Assembly: GCA_027186245.1 (NCBI GenBank) | Contig: CP114483.1 | Span: 3,234,001-3,298,000 of the forward strand | DNA: 64,000 nucleotides | Origin: Coriaria nepalensis | Taxonomy: Eukaryota > Streptophyta > Magnoliopsida > Cucurbitales > Coriariaceae | Direction of reading: 5' to 3' | Part shown: one piece after another, positions 1-12,300 of the stretch | Numbering within the stretch: position 1 is the first letter of the stretch | Layout of the letters: every line of letters begins with the position of its first letter | The notes under the pieces: model-generated | Seen by the model: only the letters and a program-made list of their open reading frames with translations | Databases searched by the model: none | Told to the model about the DNA's origin: nothing | Made by a program: the position numbers and the translations under genes

Positions 1-970
1 TAATTGTAAAGAGAAAAAAAATGCAAAATTTCATATTGTTGGTCAATGGACTTCTACAACTTGAACTCAGATTTTTTGAATCATTAATAGACTTTAAATC
101 TCTTTATTTTTTATTTTTTATTTTTTCAGAACAAAATGAAAGTTCGGTATAAAGATAAAGTCATGTTTATAATATAATTCAACATTAATGTGTGATACAT
201 GAATGAAGAAGTTCAAACTTACATACCCTCTTTCAAATGGAAGCTGAAGGTTGAAAATAGGAGCCAGAGCTTGCAAATGGCAGCCTAAGAACGGATAATG
301 AGTTATGAAGAAGTGAAATCAGATTGGAAAAATGATTTTTGAGATTTCTAGACCACCGCAAGAAGTAGGGGCTGATGCCGTGCGTGGGAAGGAAGAAGAA
401 GGAGTGAAGGATACTATTTTTATTTCTGCAACAAGGGTATTATGGTCATTTAATGTTTTATTATATTTTTTTAAATTCAAAATATATTAGGAGGCCATTG
501 TTTCAAGAAAGAAGTTTGTTAGGCTAAATTTTTCAGGTTTTTCTTCTTCAGAGGCTCATTAATCAAGGGACCCTTTATTTATTTTCTAAAACAAAATTAT
601 TTATTTATTTATTTTTAATTATTATGCATTTCTATTGCATTTTACAAATAAAAATAAGATAGTTTTTATTATTTCTATTTTTAGTTAGATTTGGTCTATC
701 TATAAACCGATCAAGCACAATTATTAATGTTAACTCCAAATATCACGTCACCAATCATATCTGATCAATATGCAATTATGATCATTTGATTTATGGTAAA
801 TCTAAGTGTATCTCATAATTTTGTTTTATTTTTTAGTTTCACTTATAAAAATATGGCAATGACAGGAAATTTCAACATTACAACTTAATACAGTTGGTTG
901 GTAAAATATGAACATCTAAAATGCTTGACTGCCCATATCAACACAAAATTTCACCACTACAGCTTAACGC

Positions 971-1100
971 AGTTAGTTGGTGAATTAGGAGCATCTAATT
1001 GACAGCCCATATTAATGTGTTGATTGTTGTTCGAACCCAGCTGCTCGTCGCCCGAGTGTGTGACTTAGGAATTTTGGTATTCTATAGAAATCTACAAAAT
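971..1100 (+). repeat. tRNA-derived SINE-like remnant
   Basis: GTTCGAACCC at 1029-1038 matches a pol III B box, and about 50 bases upstream CAGTTAGTTGGTGAA resembles an A box. The core from 'cttaacgcagttagttggtg' to 'cagcccatat' recurs in diverged form about 90 bases upstream (874-945). This suggests a degraded tRNA-related SINE or a tandem pair. No poly-A tail or target duplication was confirmed, and the sequence does not fold as a tRNA gene. Confidence 0.35.
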
Positions 1101-1346
1101 GATGTAATACGTAATACAGAAAATGAAAGCATAACAACTCTTTTAACTAGTCAATGGCTTCAACAAGTCTTGATGTTTGTGAAATTGGACTAGATATATA
1201 TATATATTTTATTCGTCTGTCTGATGTTATACGTTTGATTCTTTTGTACATGAAGCAAGTCAATCGGTTTGCGTTTACTGGGTCAAGATTAAGAAAGTAC
1301 TAGGAAACCTGCTTGCTAATTGACTACAAACAAATTTCTAGTCTCC

Positions 1347-1370
1347 CTCTCTCTCTCTCTCTCTCTCTCT
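1347..1370 (+). repeat. CT dinucleotide microsatellite
   Basis: An almost pure CT run sits 37 bases before the ATG of the ZRK gene. CT-rich stretches are common in plant 5' leaders, so it probably lies in the 5' UTR or core promoter. Confidence 0.8.
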
Positions 1371-1406
1371 ATCTGAGGTTCCATTGATCTTGGTTCTTCA
1401 GGCACG

Positions 1407-2405
1407 ATGATCAACTGTTTTAGAGCAAAATGGGATGCTGTCCAAGAGGGGGAATTTTTAATGAGAAATAAAAGCATGCTATCAGAGAAACTCACTATCT
1501 TCACCGGCAATGACCGAGACAATCCTATCAAAATGTTCACTGCAAAAGAGCTGATGAAGGCAACAAACAACTACGACATGGATCGATGCTTTGTTTATGA
1601 TTGTTTTAAGATATACAAAGGTAAACTACGAGGCATCACTGTTTCTGTTAAAACATATCACGAATCAGATCTTTTCGACATGGACAAGCTTTTGAATGAT
1701 ATTGTCATCGGATCAAAAATGAGCGCACACAAAAATGCGCTCAAATTCTTAGGATGTTGCTTAGAAACTGAAATCCCAATCCTAGTATATGAATATGTAG
1801 GCAATGAGTTGCTTTCCTTTATTTTCCCTCATCTAAGGAGAAAAAAAACTAGACCATTATCATGGAATCATAGGTTAGGAATTGCAAAGGGAGTAGCTGA
1901 TGTCGTTGCATATTTGCACAATGCATTTTCCAAGCTGGTTGTTCATCGTGATGTCAGATGCGGCACAATTCTTTTGGATAAGAATTATGTTCCCAAACTG
2001 ATCGATTTCTCACTCGGTATTTTGATTTGCAAGGGTGAGGAGAAAACAGAGACGATATGTGGCAGAAATGAGTGCTTTGATCCTGATTATGGAGCTACAG
2101 GTCGTTTAAGCGAGAAGGTTGATGTATACTATTTTGGTGTTCTTATGCTTGCTCTTTTGACTGGTAAGAAGGTTAATTATGCAGATCGTTTCAATTCTAA
2201 TGCGTATGTTTATCTACCGGACCATGTCTTGCATTGTAGCGATATTAATCGAGTTGGTGAAATCGTAGATCCTGTGATTTCGGGAGAAGGAATTGAGACA
2301 GATCGATTACAAGCCTTCGCAACTCTTGCCCTTAGTTGCCTTAAAAGGGACCAACATGATAGGCCGGCAATTACTGAGATTGTAGAACAACTGGGGAAAA
2401 TTTGA
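1407..2405 (+). CDS. ZED1-related (ZRK-type) receptor-like cytoplasmic pseudokinase
   Basis: Intronless 332-residue protein, close to the usual ZRK length of 330-350. An N-terminal segment leads into 'FTAKELMKATNNYD' (residues 44-57), the usual ZRK/RLCK entry to the kinase fold. There is no signal peptide or membrane span, so it should be cytosolic or membrane-associated. The beta-3 lysine is present (VSVK, K82), but the glycine-rich loop is absent. The catalytic loop reads HRDVRCGT (HRD at 180-182), and the magnesium motif is DFS (200-202) instead of DFG. Activity is therefore probably weak or absent. In Arabidopsis, ZRKs such as ZED1 and RKS1 are adaptors that tie pathogen effector activity to the NLR ZAR1; that role here is inferred from family. 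The NLR at 20468 is not ZAR1-like, so the two need not work together. Confidence 0.88.
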   Translation: MINCFRAKWDAVQEGEFLMRNKSMLSEKLTIFTGNDRDNPIKMFTAKELMKATNNYDMDRCFVYDCFKIYKGKLRGITVSVKTYHESDLFDMDKLLNDIVIGSKMSAHKNALKFLGCCLETEIPILVYEYVGNELLSFIFPHLRRKKTRPLSWNHRLGIAKGVADVVAYLHNAFSKLVVHRDVRCGTILLDKNYVPKLIDFSLGILICKGEEKTETICGRNECFDPDYGATGRLSEKVDVYYFGVLMLALLTGKKVNYADRFNSNAYVYLPDHVLHCSDINRVGEIVDPVISGEGIETDRLQAFATLALSCLKRDQHDRPAITEIVEQLGKI

Positions 2406-3356
2406 GTTTATGCATATAGTCTACCCTGCAGTTAACTTCATATACTATTGGCAGAATATGCTCAATTTCGCTCGAAACTATAATATCGGTTTAGGAATTG
2501 TATGCAAGATGTGATATTAGTGTTGTTTTACCACAAGGGGAACAAGGGCATGATAAACAACCTTGTTCCTGTCAAATATATGATCTAGTACTGATATTTT
2601 CCATTTCTGCGAAGATACTTTTCAACCAAACGACACTATACCAACACTAAACTAAGAATCTCAAATACAATTTCATCAGAGATTACAGAATATGTAAACT
2701 TCAAGCTAACAAAAGCTATTTCGTGTCTAATCCGATTCCCAAATCTCATCATCCATTGAGTCCATCCAAGGGTTTGCGAAACAGAATTGTTTTTGGCTGC
2801 CGGTTCATAGTGTTTGGAGTGAATGTCAGAAGCTCACAAACGGTTTGATGCAGTAAAAACTCAAACATCATTTCTTAATGATAATTAGCAGCCTAATTTT
2901 GAAGCTCGGTTAATAAATAAGCTGAGTTTGAGCCTGCCGAAGCCCGACCATATTAAGCTCTTGAGCCGACTCATTCAAAGGCTCCTGAACATAATTGGTG
3001 AGGCAGCTTCATTTTTTTAATATATATATTAAATCTTAAAAAACAATATTCTTCAATGCTACAATTGATTTTTCTAGTTCCTGTTCAAACAATATTAACA
3101 TACACCCAAGAACAAAATAACAAAACAAAACTTTTGACAGGAGCACATCAGCTACACGAATTAAGGAGAGAGTAAACTAAAAAACAAACAAAAGATATTA
3201 CAGATAATGGAATATAAAGTGTACATGCAGCTCACAGGTTGGAGAAACTAGCCACCAGAAAGAATGAATACCAACTTTAATTTTCAATTAACTTTTGTGT
3301 TTTACATATCTTTTCTCTTGGGTCTTGGATTATGTATTGTCTGGAGTATGATCGCA
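2406..3356. other. Intergenic region between convergent ZRK and SCYL genes
   Basis: The two genes converge here. The stretch should contain both 3' UTRs and polyadenylation signals. It is AT-rich and I see no coding exon, RNA gene or element with clear ends. Confidence 0.6.
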
Positions 3357-6300
3357 TCACATCCCAGTAGATGATGTGCGGTTTATCCTTTGAGCGCCTA
3401 ATTTAGGAGCAGTAGGTTTAGCTCCTCTTCCGCGGCCAGCAGATAAGGGCTTGACTCTTGTGGTAGGAGCAGGTGCAGCAATGGCAGCCCATGGGTCATC
3501 AGGATCAACTGTTTTCACATTCAATGGTTTTGAAACTGATTTTGGAGCAGGAGCAGCTATTGAACCCCACAGATCATCATCGTCATCTTTAGGTGCCTTT
3601 GTTACGTTTCTCAGGCTCGAACTTGAACCTGGAATAAAGTGGAGTTTCATTCATAGATGTAAGAAATAAGCGAATTAAAATGAAAATATTATCCAACAAA
3701 TTTCCAACTACAAAATTCTGCAACTTGGGGAGCAGATTCTAACTATGAAGGGATGAAATTGACCTTGAGGTTTGACTTGTGAAACAGGTCGCTTTTGCGC
3801 AGCTTGGATATTTGCAAGAGCTGGAGATGGCTTGGGCTCTTCAAGGGGCTCAATGTCATCCCACCCATCCTTGTCGCTTTCATGTTCTTCATGAAGTCCG
3901 TTTTCAACTTCTCCCCAGCCATCAGTTGACGTTGGGGATGAAGGTACAGGTTGTTCCGCTAAGTCCATGCTTGAGTTTACACGTACAGGTGCTGTGATGG
4001 GAGTAATTACCACTGTAATGGGATGGGAACTCACAGAGATGTGGAATAGCAATGGATGGAATAAAGTGGACACAGCCAAAAAATAGATTTATTTTATGTA
4101 AATACCTGAACTTGAATTTGAGGCCATAGATGCTAGAGATGCATTTGAATTAACAGAAGCAAGAGGCGCTTGTTCAGCTTGCTCAGAAGGTTTGGTTTTG
4201 AGAGTCAAGGAGCTCATCGCCCATCTACAAGGTAATTATAAAATGAGGGTCGATGATAGATTCATAGACAATAAACTAGCTAACAATTACAGAATCCAAG
4301 AGAGGACACTCTTGAAATACAGAAACATTAAGGATCAAAATGCACGAACAATATATTCAAAACTTGAGGTAACTTTCTTTCCTGCCACTTAAACTTTTAA
4401 TAACAAGAATGGAACACTAGCAACTAGTTATCTTGTTCCAATACTAAATTAGTAATCAACCCACCCAAGTAAGCTAGCATTTCCTGGTACTGATGAGATT
4501 CCGGAAGCACCAGCTGTATCTTCTGAATTCGTCTATAACAAACCACAAAGAAGAATATCAGCATAACAGACTCTGAAAATACAAGAAAACATGACTACTA
4601 CATATATATTTTCATGAAACTCAACTACATTATAACAATGTGTACATATTGCATGCAGATGCCTTTAAGAAACCACTGCAAATTACCCCCCAGAAGGATT
4701 GTTAAACTCAGGTTTAACCAGAATTGCTATGTGCCACTCTACCACTTTTGAATAAAGCAATTAGCTTAAGTCATGGTAAAGATAGCAGGAAGCTCATGGA
4801 ATAACAGGCTACTTTGAGACATTGGGCCCAGGAAAAAACAATTGGAGAAAATATTCAAAAGAATTATAAGCATTTCATAACACTACCTTCTCATAGTATT
4901 GCTTCACTATGTGCAAAAATTGATCGACTGCTTGAAATGCCTTCAATCGAACATCACTAATCAAAAGATAAATAAAATCATATGCAGTTATCATATGGAA
5001 AATGTCTCCAGCACATTGATAGGATAAATTAAGTTATGAGAACCTAGTTTGGTGAACAGCAGGGAAGGCAATAGGTGTCAAAACGGGCTGCACAGCACGG
5101 CATGGCTTGGTGGTGGCCCATGCTTGTGGCTGCTCATTTTGTCTATAGGTTGTTCAAGCACGACACGGTGACCTAATGGGCTTCCTTCCATGCCGTGCTG
5201 TGCTTGTTTGGTGGGCCTAAAATGGGCTCCAAACAGGCCCACCCCACAGGTTTTTGTTTGTTTTTTTTTTAATTGAATTTATGAATTTAAATTAAAATAA
5301 TAAAACTCCAAAATAATTTTTGGGTCAAATAAAGACTTCATTGCATATTAGAGAATAACTAGATGGTACTTCTGCCAAAAAAACCGACGGAGCTTGAGGT
5401 AAAAAGAAAAAGAAAAAAAGAACCTACAATGAAGCCGTAAAATAAAAAGAAACAATAAAAATTATAAATTAAATTATGTCTATAACCTATCAACTAGGGT
5501 CTATAATCTCTAAACTGTAAGAAATAATTAATCTTCGGGCCTTGACGGGCTGGCCCACCGTGCTTAGACAGGCCAGCACGTCCTGCCCAACCGGGCTCAA
5601 ACGGCAGGCCATGCCATGCCGTTGGGCCCCATCCTTTGTCCGGAAAGGACCCATTTTGACATCTCTAGAAGGCAACATCAGAAAGAACTGAATGAAATGT
5701 TTTTTCCTTTTTGTGGGCTGAAATTGAGTGAAATGTTATTGCACTATCAAAATATACTGTGCAACCTATTGATGTGCGTATGCAAAAAAGAAGGTATCAA
5801 ACTTTCCATATTATGTTCAACATTTCTGCACCAAAGACCTCGTTAAAAACAAAACCTTTCCATAGTTTTTTGGTTAAATCGATTTCTTTCAGTTGTTGAG
5901 AAAAGTACAACCTTACTTCTGAGTTGTGATAACAATGTCACACTAGCTTAGAAAAGAAGGCACGTCTTTTGTTATTATTCAGCTTGACAAAAAACCTTTA
6001 AATGGATTTAAAGTTTTAAGTTTTAAGCAGTTTGCAAAATAGGTAAACTATATACAACAATATGTGAAGAATTCATAAGTAGCTAATTGGTCATTACTGT
6101 ATCCTTAAAATGTAAAAACATAAAATGAGCTCAACATTAAAATTTCACCTGTCAGGGTCTATGGCAAGCACGACAATATTAGGGAGAATTCTAGTTGCAA
6201 TCTCTGTGCTGTCATAATAAGCACTAGTGGCACATAAAGCCATAATGCCTGCAAGCAGATAATTTTACTAGTTGAGACAACTACAAAAGTAACTTTTCAA

Positions 6301-9300
6301 GGGCTTGTGAACATCCAAAACTCAGAAAAACAAGAGAGCAAGCTGTAGAAAGGCAATCATAAGCCCAGAACTGTAGCAAGACAGTGGAAAAAAGAAGCCA
6401 AAAATAAAAATTTTCACACAATAATAAGGGTATTCTTCTTATACCTGCTGCTCGAGCTGGAGAAAAGGTATCACGTAATGCACGAACGGTAAATGCGTTG
6501 ATTAAAACTCTCTTTCTTGTCTGCATTATAGATTTAACTCGTGAGTGAATATTCAATCTCATAAGGAAAATTCAAGCAGAAATCTATATAGTAAAGGCAT
6601 TTCATGAACCAGAACATATGTACAACAGACTGCTGTAGAATCAATGCACCCACACAACGTTTTATAAAAAGGAAAGAATGTATACATGAAATAGAGTCTA
6701 GGCACTTCTAAAAAAAATATAAAGTCATCTCAGATGCCTGAGGTTCTTACCCCTTCATTTAAGTGGTTAGCAATATTTCCAAGCAATATGGTAGTATTTG
6801 TCCGTATTGCTGCCTCTTCATCAACCTGCAACACTTACAGAAATGTCCCCGGATGGTAAATAAATATAATTATGCATTCAACTTAAGGGATTGTGTTCAA
6901 AAAATAAATGGAAGAATAGAAACTATTTAAAAAAACTGACTGTCCAAAGAAATTTTCATGATTAACATAACCAAGTGTCGTCTGAATATAGACAAATAAA
7001 GACAAGGTCACAAAATTCTTAATGTTGAATAGGCTCTTGGATAGCGGATACCTGCAACTTTGAAAGATACTTCAATAACGACCCTGAGATAGTTCTTTGG
7101 GAAAGCTGCAATGCAGATTCACACTAAGATTATAAAACTCTACTAAATAACAAAAGTGATAATTTAATATAAATACAGAAGAAGTAGAATGTTATCTACA
7201 GAGCTGATATAGTGAATTCAGAAAATCACTAGGGGCCAATTATATGGGTTCTGTTGTTTGTGGAAGGAAAAAGTAATTTTCTTCTATATCACCAAAGAAG
7301 GTTACAGTCCCCTTTTATATAGATGATAATGCTCATCTATTTTAGGGGAAAATACAGCTATCAAATAGGAAATTTATATCTACAGATTTGGTAACAAACT
7401 ACCAAATCTCCTAAAATCATGGGATAAGAAAAACTGATCTGTTAGCTATAGATCTCCTTGATATTAGCCCCTAATATTGCTAACATATCTTCAAACATAA
7501 ATCTCTCTATAATTCTACACTCCCCCTCAAGCTGGGCGGTAAATATTAATTAACCCCAGCTTGGAACTCAGATCATCAAACACCTTTCTCGGTAGAGCCT
7601 TGGTAAGGATGTCTGCTGTCTGAAGACATGTAAGCACGTACAACATCTTGATTATTCCTTCCTCTATCTTCTCTTTTATAAAATGTCGATCAATTTCCAC
7701 ATGCTTTGTTCTATCATGATGAACTGGATTTTTGGCAATGCTGATTGATTATCACAAAACATTTTCATGGGTTCTTCATCTAAAATTTTTAATTCCTTTA
7801 GTACCCTTTTTAACCAAATTCCTTCACAAATACCGTGTGCCATCGCCCGGAGTTCAGCTTCTACATTACTTCTTGACACCGCTAACTGCTTCTTACTTTT
7901 CCAAGTGACCAGATTTCCCCACACAAAAGTGCAATATCCTAAAGTTGATCTTCGGTCTTGTACTGATTCTGCCCAATCAGCATTGCTGAAAACTTCAATA
8001 TCTCTTCTTTGGTTCTTTCTCCTCCTTGAGTAGGTAACCAATTCATCATTCTTTGTTGATTAAATAGTGTCCAAATTTTGAGGTGTGTCCAGATTTTGAG
8101 ATGGATTGGTGGCTTGATCTTGAGTAGGAGGTTCTAGGAAGTAAGAAGACCCAAGGGAGAGATTTGAGGAGGAAGTGATTCATGATTTAGTGATGGGCAA
8201 GTTTGGTCATAATTAGGAGAGATATGAGGAGATTCTTCAATATCCCAAAACTGATATTCTAGGATAAAATTGGTCTCCCCCTAAATAACAGATTTGGGGA
8301 AATAAGGTTGTTGCTCAAAGAAGGTGACATCCATGGAGTGATAGAATTGTTTAGTGACCTGTGAGTTATATCCTTTTTAGTTGGAGAGTACCTAAGGAGA
8401 ATACATTTATGAGCTCTAGGATCAAGTTTGTCCCGATGTTGTTGATGGATATGGATAAAAGTTGAACACCCGAAAACTTTGAATGGGATGGTGGAGATGA
8501 GACGAGTAGTGGGAAAAAACTAAAGGAGAATTTGACAGGGGTTTCTGGAAGTTAAGAGTCCGAGATGGCATCCTATTTATGAGTCCGAGCAGTAAGGATG
8601 CCTTCACCCTAAAAATATTTTGGTACATGGGAAGAGAACATAAGAGACCGAGCCACATCAAGAAGAGGTCGGTTTTTCCTTTCAACAATAACATTTTGCT
8701 GAGGAGTGTTAACAAAGGAACTTTGGTGAACAATACCATGGCTCATGAGATAATCACTAAGGCTTGAATTGAAATAAATACTCTTTGGCATTGTCAGTTT
8801 TCAGAATTTGAATTTTTGCTTGGAATTGTGTTTGGATCATGGTATTGAAGATCTGGTCTGCCTCATATTTTTCTTTCATGAGAAATACCCATGTGAGTCT
8901 AGTGTGATCATCAATAAATGAAATGAACCAGCAAGAACCAGTAACATTTTTTATCCTAGAAGGACCCCATATATCACTATGAATCATGGAAAAAGGTTGA
9001 GAAGCTTTTTAGGATCTGTTAGGATAAGAATTGCGAGTATGTTTAGAGAATTGATAGATTTCACATTGAAATTCATTTGGATTTTTATTATGGAATAGTG
9101 AAGGAAACAACTTCTCAAGATACAATAAATTTGGATGACCTAACCTATAGTGCCATAACATAATTGCACTATCATTATTAGACTGACTCACAGATAAAGA
9201 AGCCGGACTACTAGATACTGATTGATGAATTGATCCTTGAGGAGGATCATTAACTTCTAGAAGATAGAGCCCCGAACACATCTTAGCACTAACAATCGTC

Positions 9301-12300
9301 TTCCCCGAGTCCAAGACCTGAAATTCACACAGATTTGAGTCGAATTCAGTAACATAGTTGAAATCCTGAGTGAGTTTGCTAATGGACAATAAATTGCAAT
9401 TTAATTTTGGTACAAATAGGACGGAATCAAGAGTGATGTTCTCTGAAATTTGAACTGTGCCTGTACCAGCCACCTCTGAGAGTGATCCATCTTGAATTTT
9501 TATAGCTTGGGGTGTAAGTTGAAAACAACTTCTTATCTCCAGTCATATGATCAGAAGCTCCTGAGTCTATAATCCATGGACTGAGCCTCTCCTTGTTAGC
9601 ATTTAGAGCACTTAAAAAATTACTTTTTTGTGCCAGGGATTCGGTACCAACCATAGTGGGAGTAGGTGTAGGCAAGGATTGGCTCAACATTTTCTACAAG
9701 ATATCTATCTATTCCTTGTTGAAGGGAGTTGGTTTGTGTGGAGATTGTTCATACATGGAAGCAAGGTTGCCTCGTCCTTCTTTGTCATTGGCAAACCGAG
9801 AAGGCCTCCAGTCTGCTGGTTTGCCGTGAATCTTCCAGCAGTTGTCCTTGGTGTGACCAGGACGTCGACAATGATCACACCATGGTCGCCCTTTCTTTGG
9901 TTTGTGATCATTGTTGTTGTATAGATTCCCTCTTACCACAAGTGCTGAACTCTCAGGATTTGTCACAGAATATTGAGATCCCATCATGATCTTCTTTGGA
10001 CTTTCCTCTCTCCGAACTTCTGAAAAAACTTCTCGAATATTTGGCAGTGGTTTGGATCCTAAAATTCTTCCTCGTACTTCATCAAGGTTCTTATTTAATC
10101 CAATCAGAAATTTGTATATTCTTTTACGTTCAATTATTTGTCTATACCTGATTCCATCATTCGAACAGCTCCAATTGTGCTTCTCGAATAAGTCTAGCTG
10201 CTGCCAATACAGATTCAGAGTGTTGAAGTATTGAGTCACTATTAATTCTCCTTGGCGGAAGTCATGAAGAACACTTTCCACCTCGAATAATTCCGGTGTG
10301 TTCTCTTTGTTATAATATATTTCCTTGGCAGCATCCCAAATCTCCTTTGCTGTTCCATAGAGAAGAAAGTTTTCTCCAATGTCATTTGTCATGGAATTAA
10401 TGAGCCATGGCATGACCATATTATTCTCAGCATTCTAAACTTTGAACTTTTCATCCGTCTTGTTTGGTTTGGCAAGTCTCCGGATAATCATCTTTGCCCT
10501 TTCCGCATATGAACATCATCACGAAATGGGACCATTGGAGATAGTTGTTCCCATTCAGTTTGTGTCCTGTAATGGGCAGGAGGTTACTATCTTTGTTGGA
10601 AGCCATGGCTTCCTGATTGGAGGTGATTTGGGAAACGGTAGCTCTTGAATCACGTTTCCCGTATTTGGTCATGTGAGGGAATTAGGGTTCAGAGATTGCT
10701 TTGATACCATGTTGTTTGTGGAAGGAAAAAGTAATTTTCTTCTCAAAGAAGGTTATAGTCCCCTTTTATATAGATGATAATGCTCATCTATTTTAGGAAA
10801 AAATACAGCTATAAAATAGGAAATTTATATCTATAGATTTGGTAACAAACTACCAAATCTCCTAAAATCATGGGATAAGAAAAACTGATCCGTTAGCTGT
10901 AGATCTCCTTGATATTATCCCCTAATATTGCTAACAGATCCTCAAACATAAATCTCTATAATTCTACAGGTTCAGGAGGCATTGATTGCCTTTTCCTTTC
11001 TTTTTCCAATAATTAATTAGAGGAAAAATGTTGTGTAATATACAAGCCAGAGAACAAAACAACAATCAGAACAGCTACCAGTAGCAGTTAAACTAATATG
11101 GAAATATCTCTTATGAAAGCTTCATCTGCACAATCAGAGGCTAGTACTCAAATCATTATCTTTGGGATTAATTTTCTTGTGACTAAATGTGTAAAATATG
11201 TATGGAATAACTTGCAAGAATTCTTTTAATGAGGCCACTTTTGTATCATAGATACTTTACATTTTCAAGAACAGCATGAAATGGAAGTAATTGATTGAAA
11301 ATTCTAAACATCACTTCAACCTTAAGCTCTGGTAAAAAATGATAAACTTGTTTTCACTTTCCATTTCAAGTATATCCCACGTAAGAATTATCAAGTATAG
11401 TAAAAACAATGACTTTATACCTTAGGAGCCAGAACAAGCATGGATTTTAGAGTCAGTTCCCGGAGAAAAGCAGATGTGTCGGAGAAACCAGTAGCAACAT
11501 GAGGATAAACCTAGTAAAGAAGCATTTGGAGAAATTTTAATATCCAAATATATCTAGCAGACAAAGTAGGAATTATATTTGTAACTATCTATAGTTGGTC
11601 CAATACAGTCCTATACCGATGCTAGAACCAGCCATTCTTCACCCTAGAGACATAACCCAGGACAGTTAACTACACACTTTGGTGTGTACATTTGTTTTAG
11701 TGGAATAATTAGTCTCCCCCAATAAAACATGGATTATCTTCATCATTTAGAGACAAGACAGTATACGAGTCCATACTTGCTCATCAACAATTTGGGCTGA
11801 CAATGAATCTCCATATTGATCAATGTGTTGCAAGAGACCAACTCGAATAGCTCGGTCATTGGAGGCAAAAAGTTTCACAACTGTTGGTAGAACCTACACA
11901 TGAAATGAAAAACTAAGCCCATGTCAAATGAAAGTACACTGAGATGTACAAATAAAAAAAGAATCAAACCATTTGAAACAAGTTTTTAACATAAACAATG
12001 AGTAACATTGAGATGCCGATAGAGTACAACCTTGGCACTGAATTCTTCAGTTGAAAGCCAAGACCCCATTTTCAGTAATGCCGTCAAAGCAGGGGCAGCA
12101 GCTGAACCAAATTCAAGGGAAGAAGCTAATAGAGGAAGTAACTGTAGAAACCGAAAAGAAAAGTAGATAATCCTTCAAGAATATCAGCTATCACAAATCT
12201 AGAGAATCTGTCTTTCTACAGTGACGCTTACATAAAAAGCTATAATTTCAGGAATCGCACCTTTTTCAGAACTATTTGGCGAGGAAGTTGTTCTGCCAGA

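Larger units (their letters stand above)
1..1406. other. Intergenic region upstream of the ZRK gene
   Basis: AT-rich DNA with no convincing coding exon. It holds a SINE-like remnant (about 971-1100), a weaker repeat of the same core at about 874-945, and a CT run just before the ZRK start. The short open frames here have no recognisable protein features. Confidence 0.6.
7252..10968 (-). mobile_element. Ty1/Copia LTR retrotransposon, internally deleted, in SCYL intron 12
   Basis: The element is bounded by a 5-bp duplication GGTTC (7247-7251 and 10969-10973). It has two near-identical LTRs of about 260 bp and a primer site matching initiator tRNA-Met. A purine tract (plus strand CTCCCCCTCAAG, 7520-7531) lies next to the left LTR. 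On the minus strand it runs 5' LTR, gag, protease, integrase, then RNase H, with reverse transcriptase missing. At 3.7 kb it is shorter than intact Copia elements, usually 4.5-6 kb. It inflates the host intron to 4.3 kb but leaves the SCYL splice sites intact. Confidence 0.93.

Noticed and set aside
1029..1038. tRNA gene, based on GTTCGAACCC
   Set aside because: Only the B box fits. There is no acceptor stem pairing or anticodon arm, so a SINE-like remnant is the better reading.
3451..3669. Small plus-strand frame near the SCYL 3' end
   Set aside because: Antisense to the last SCYL exon, whose Ala/Pro-rich acidic repeats create the open shadow frame.
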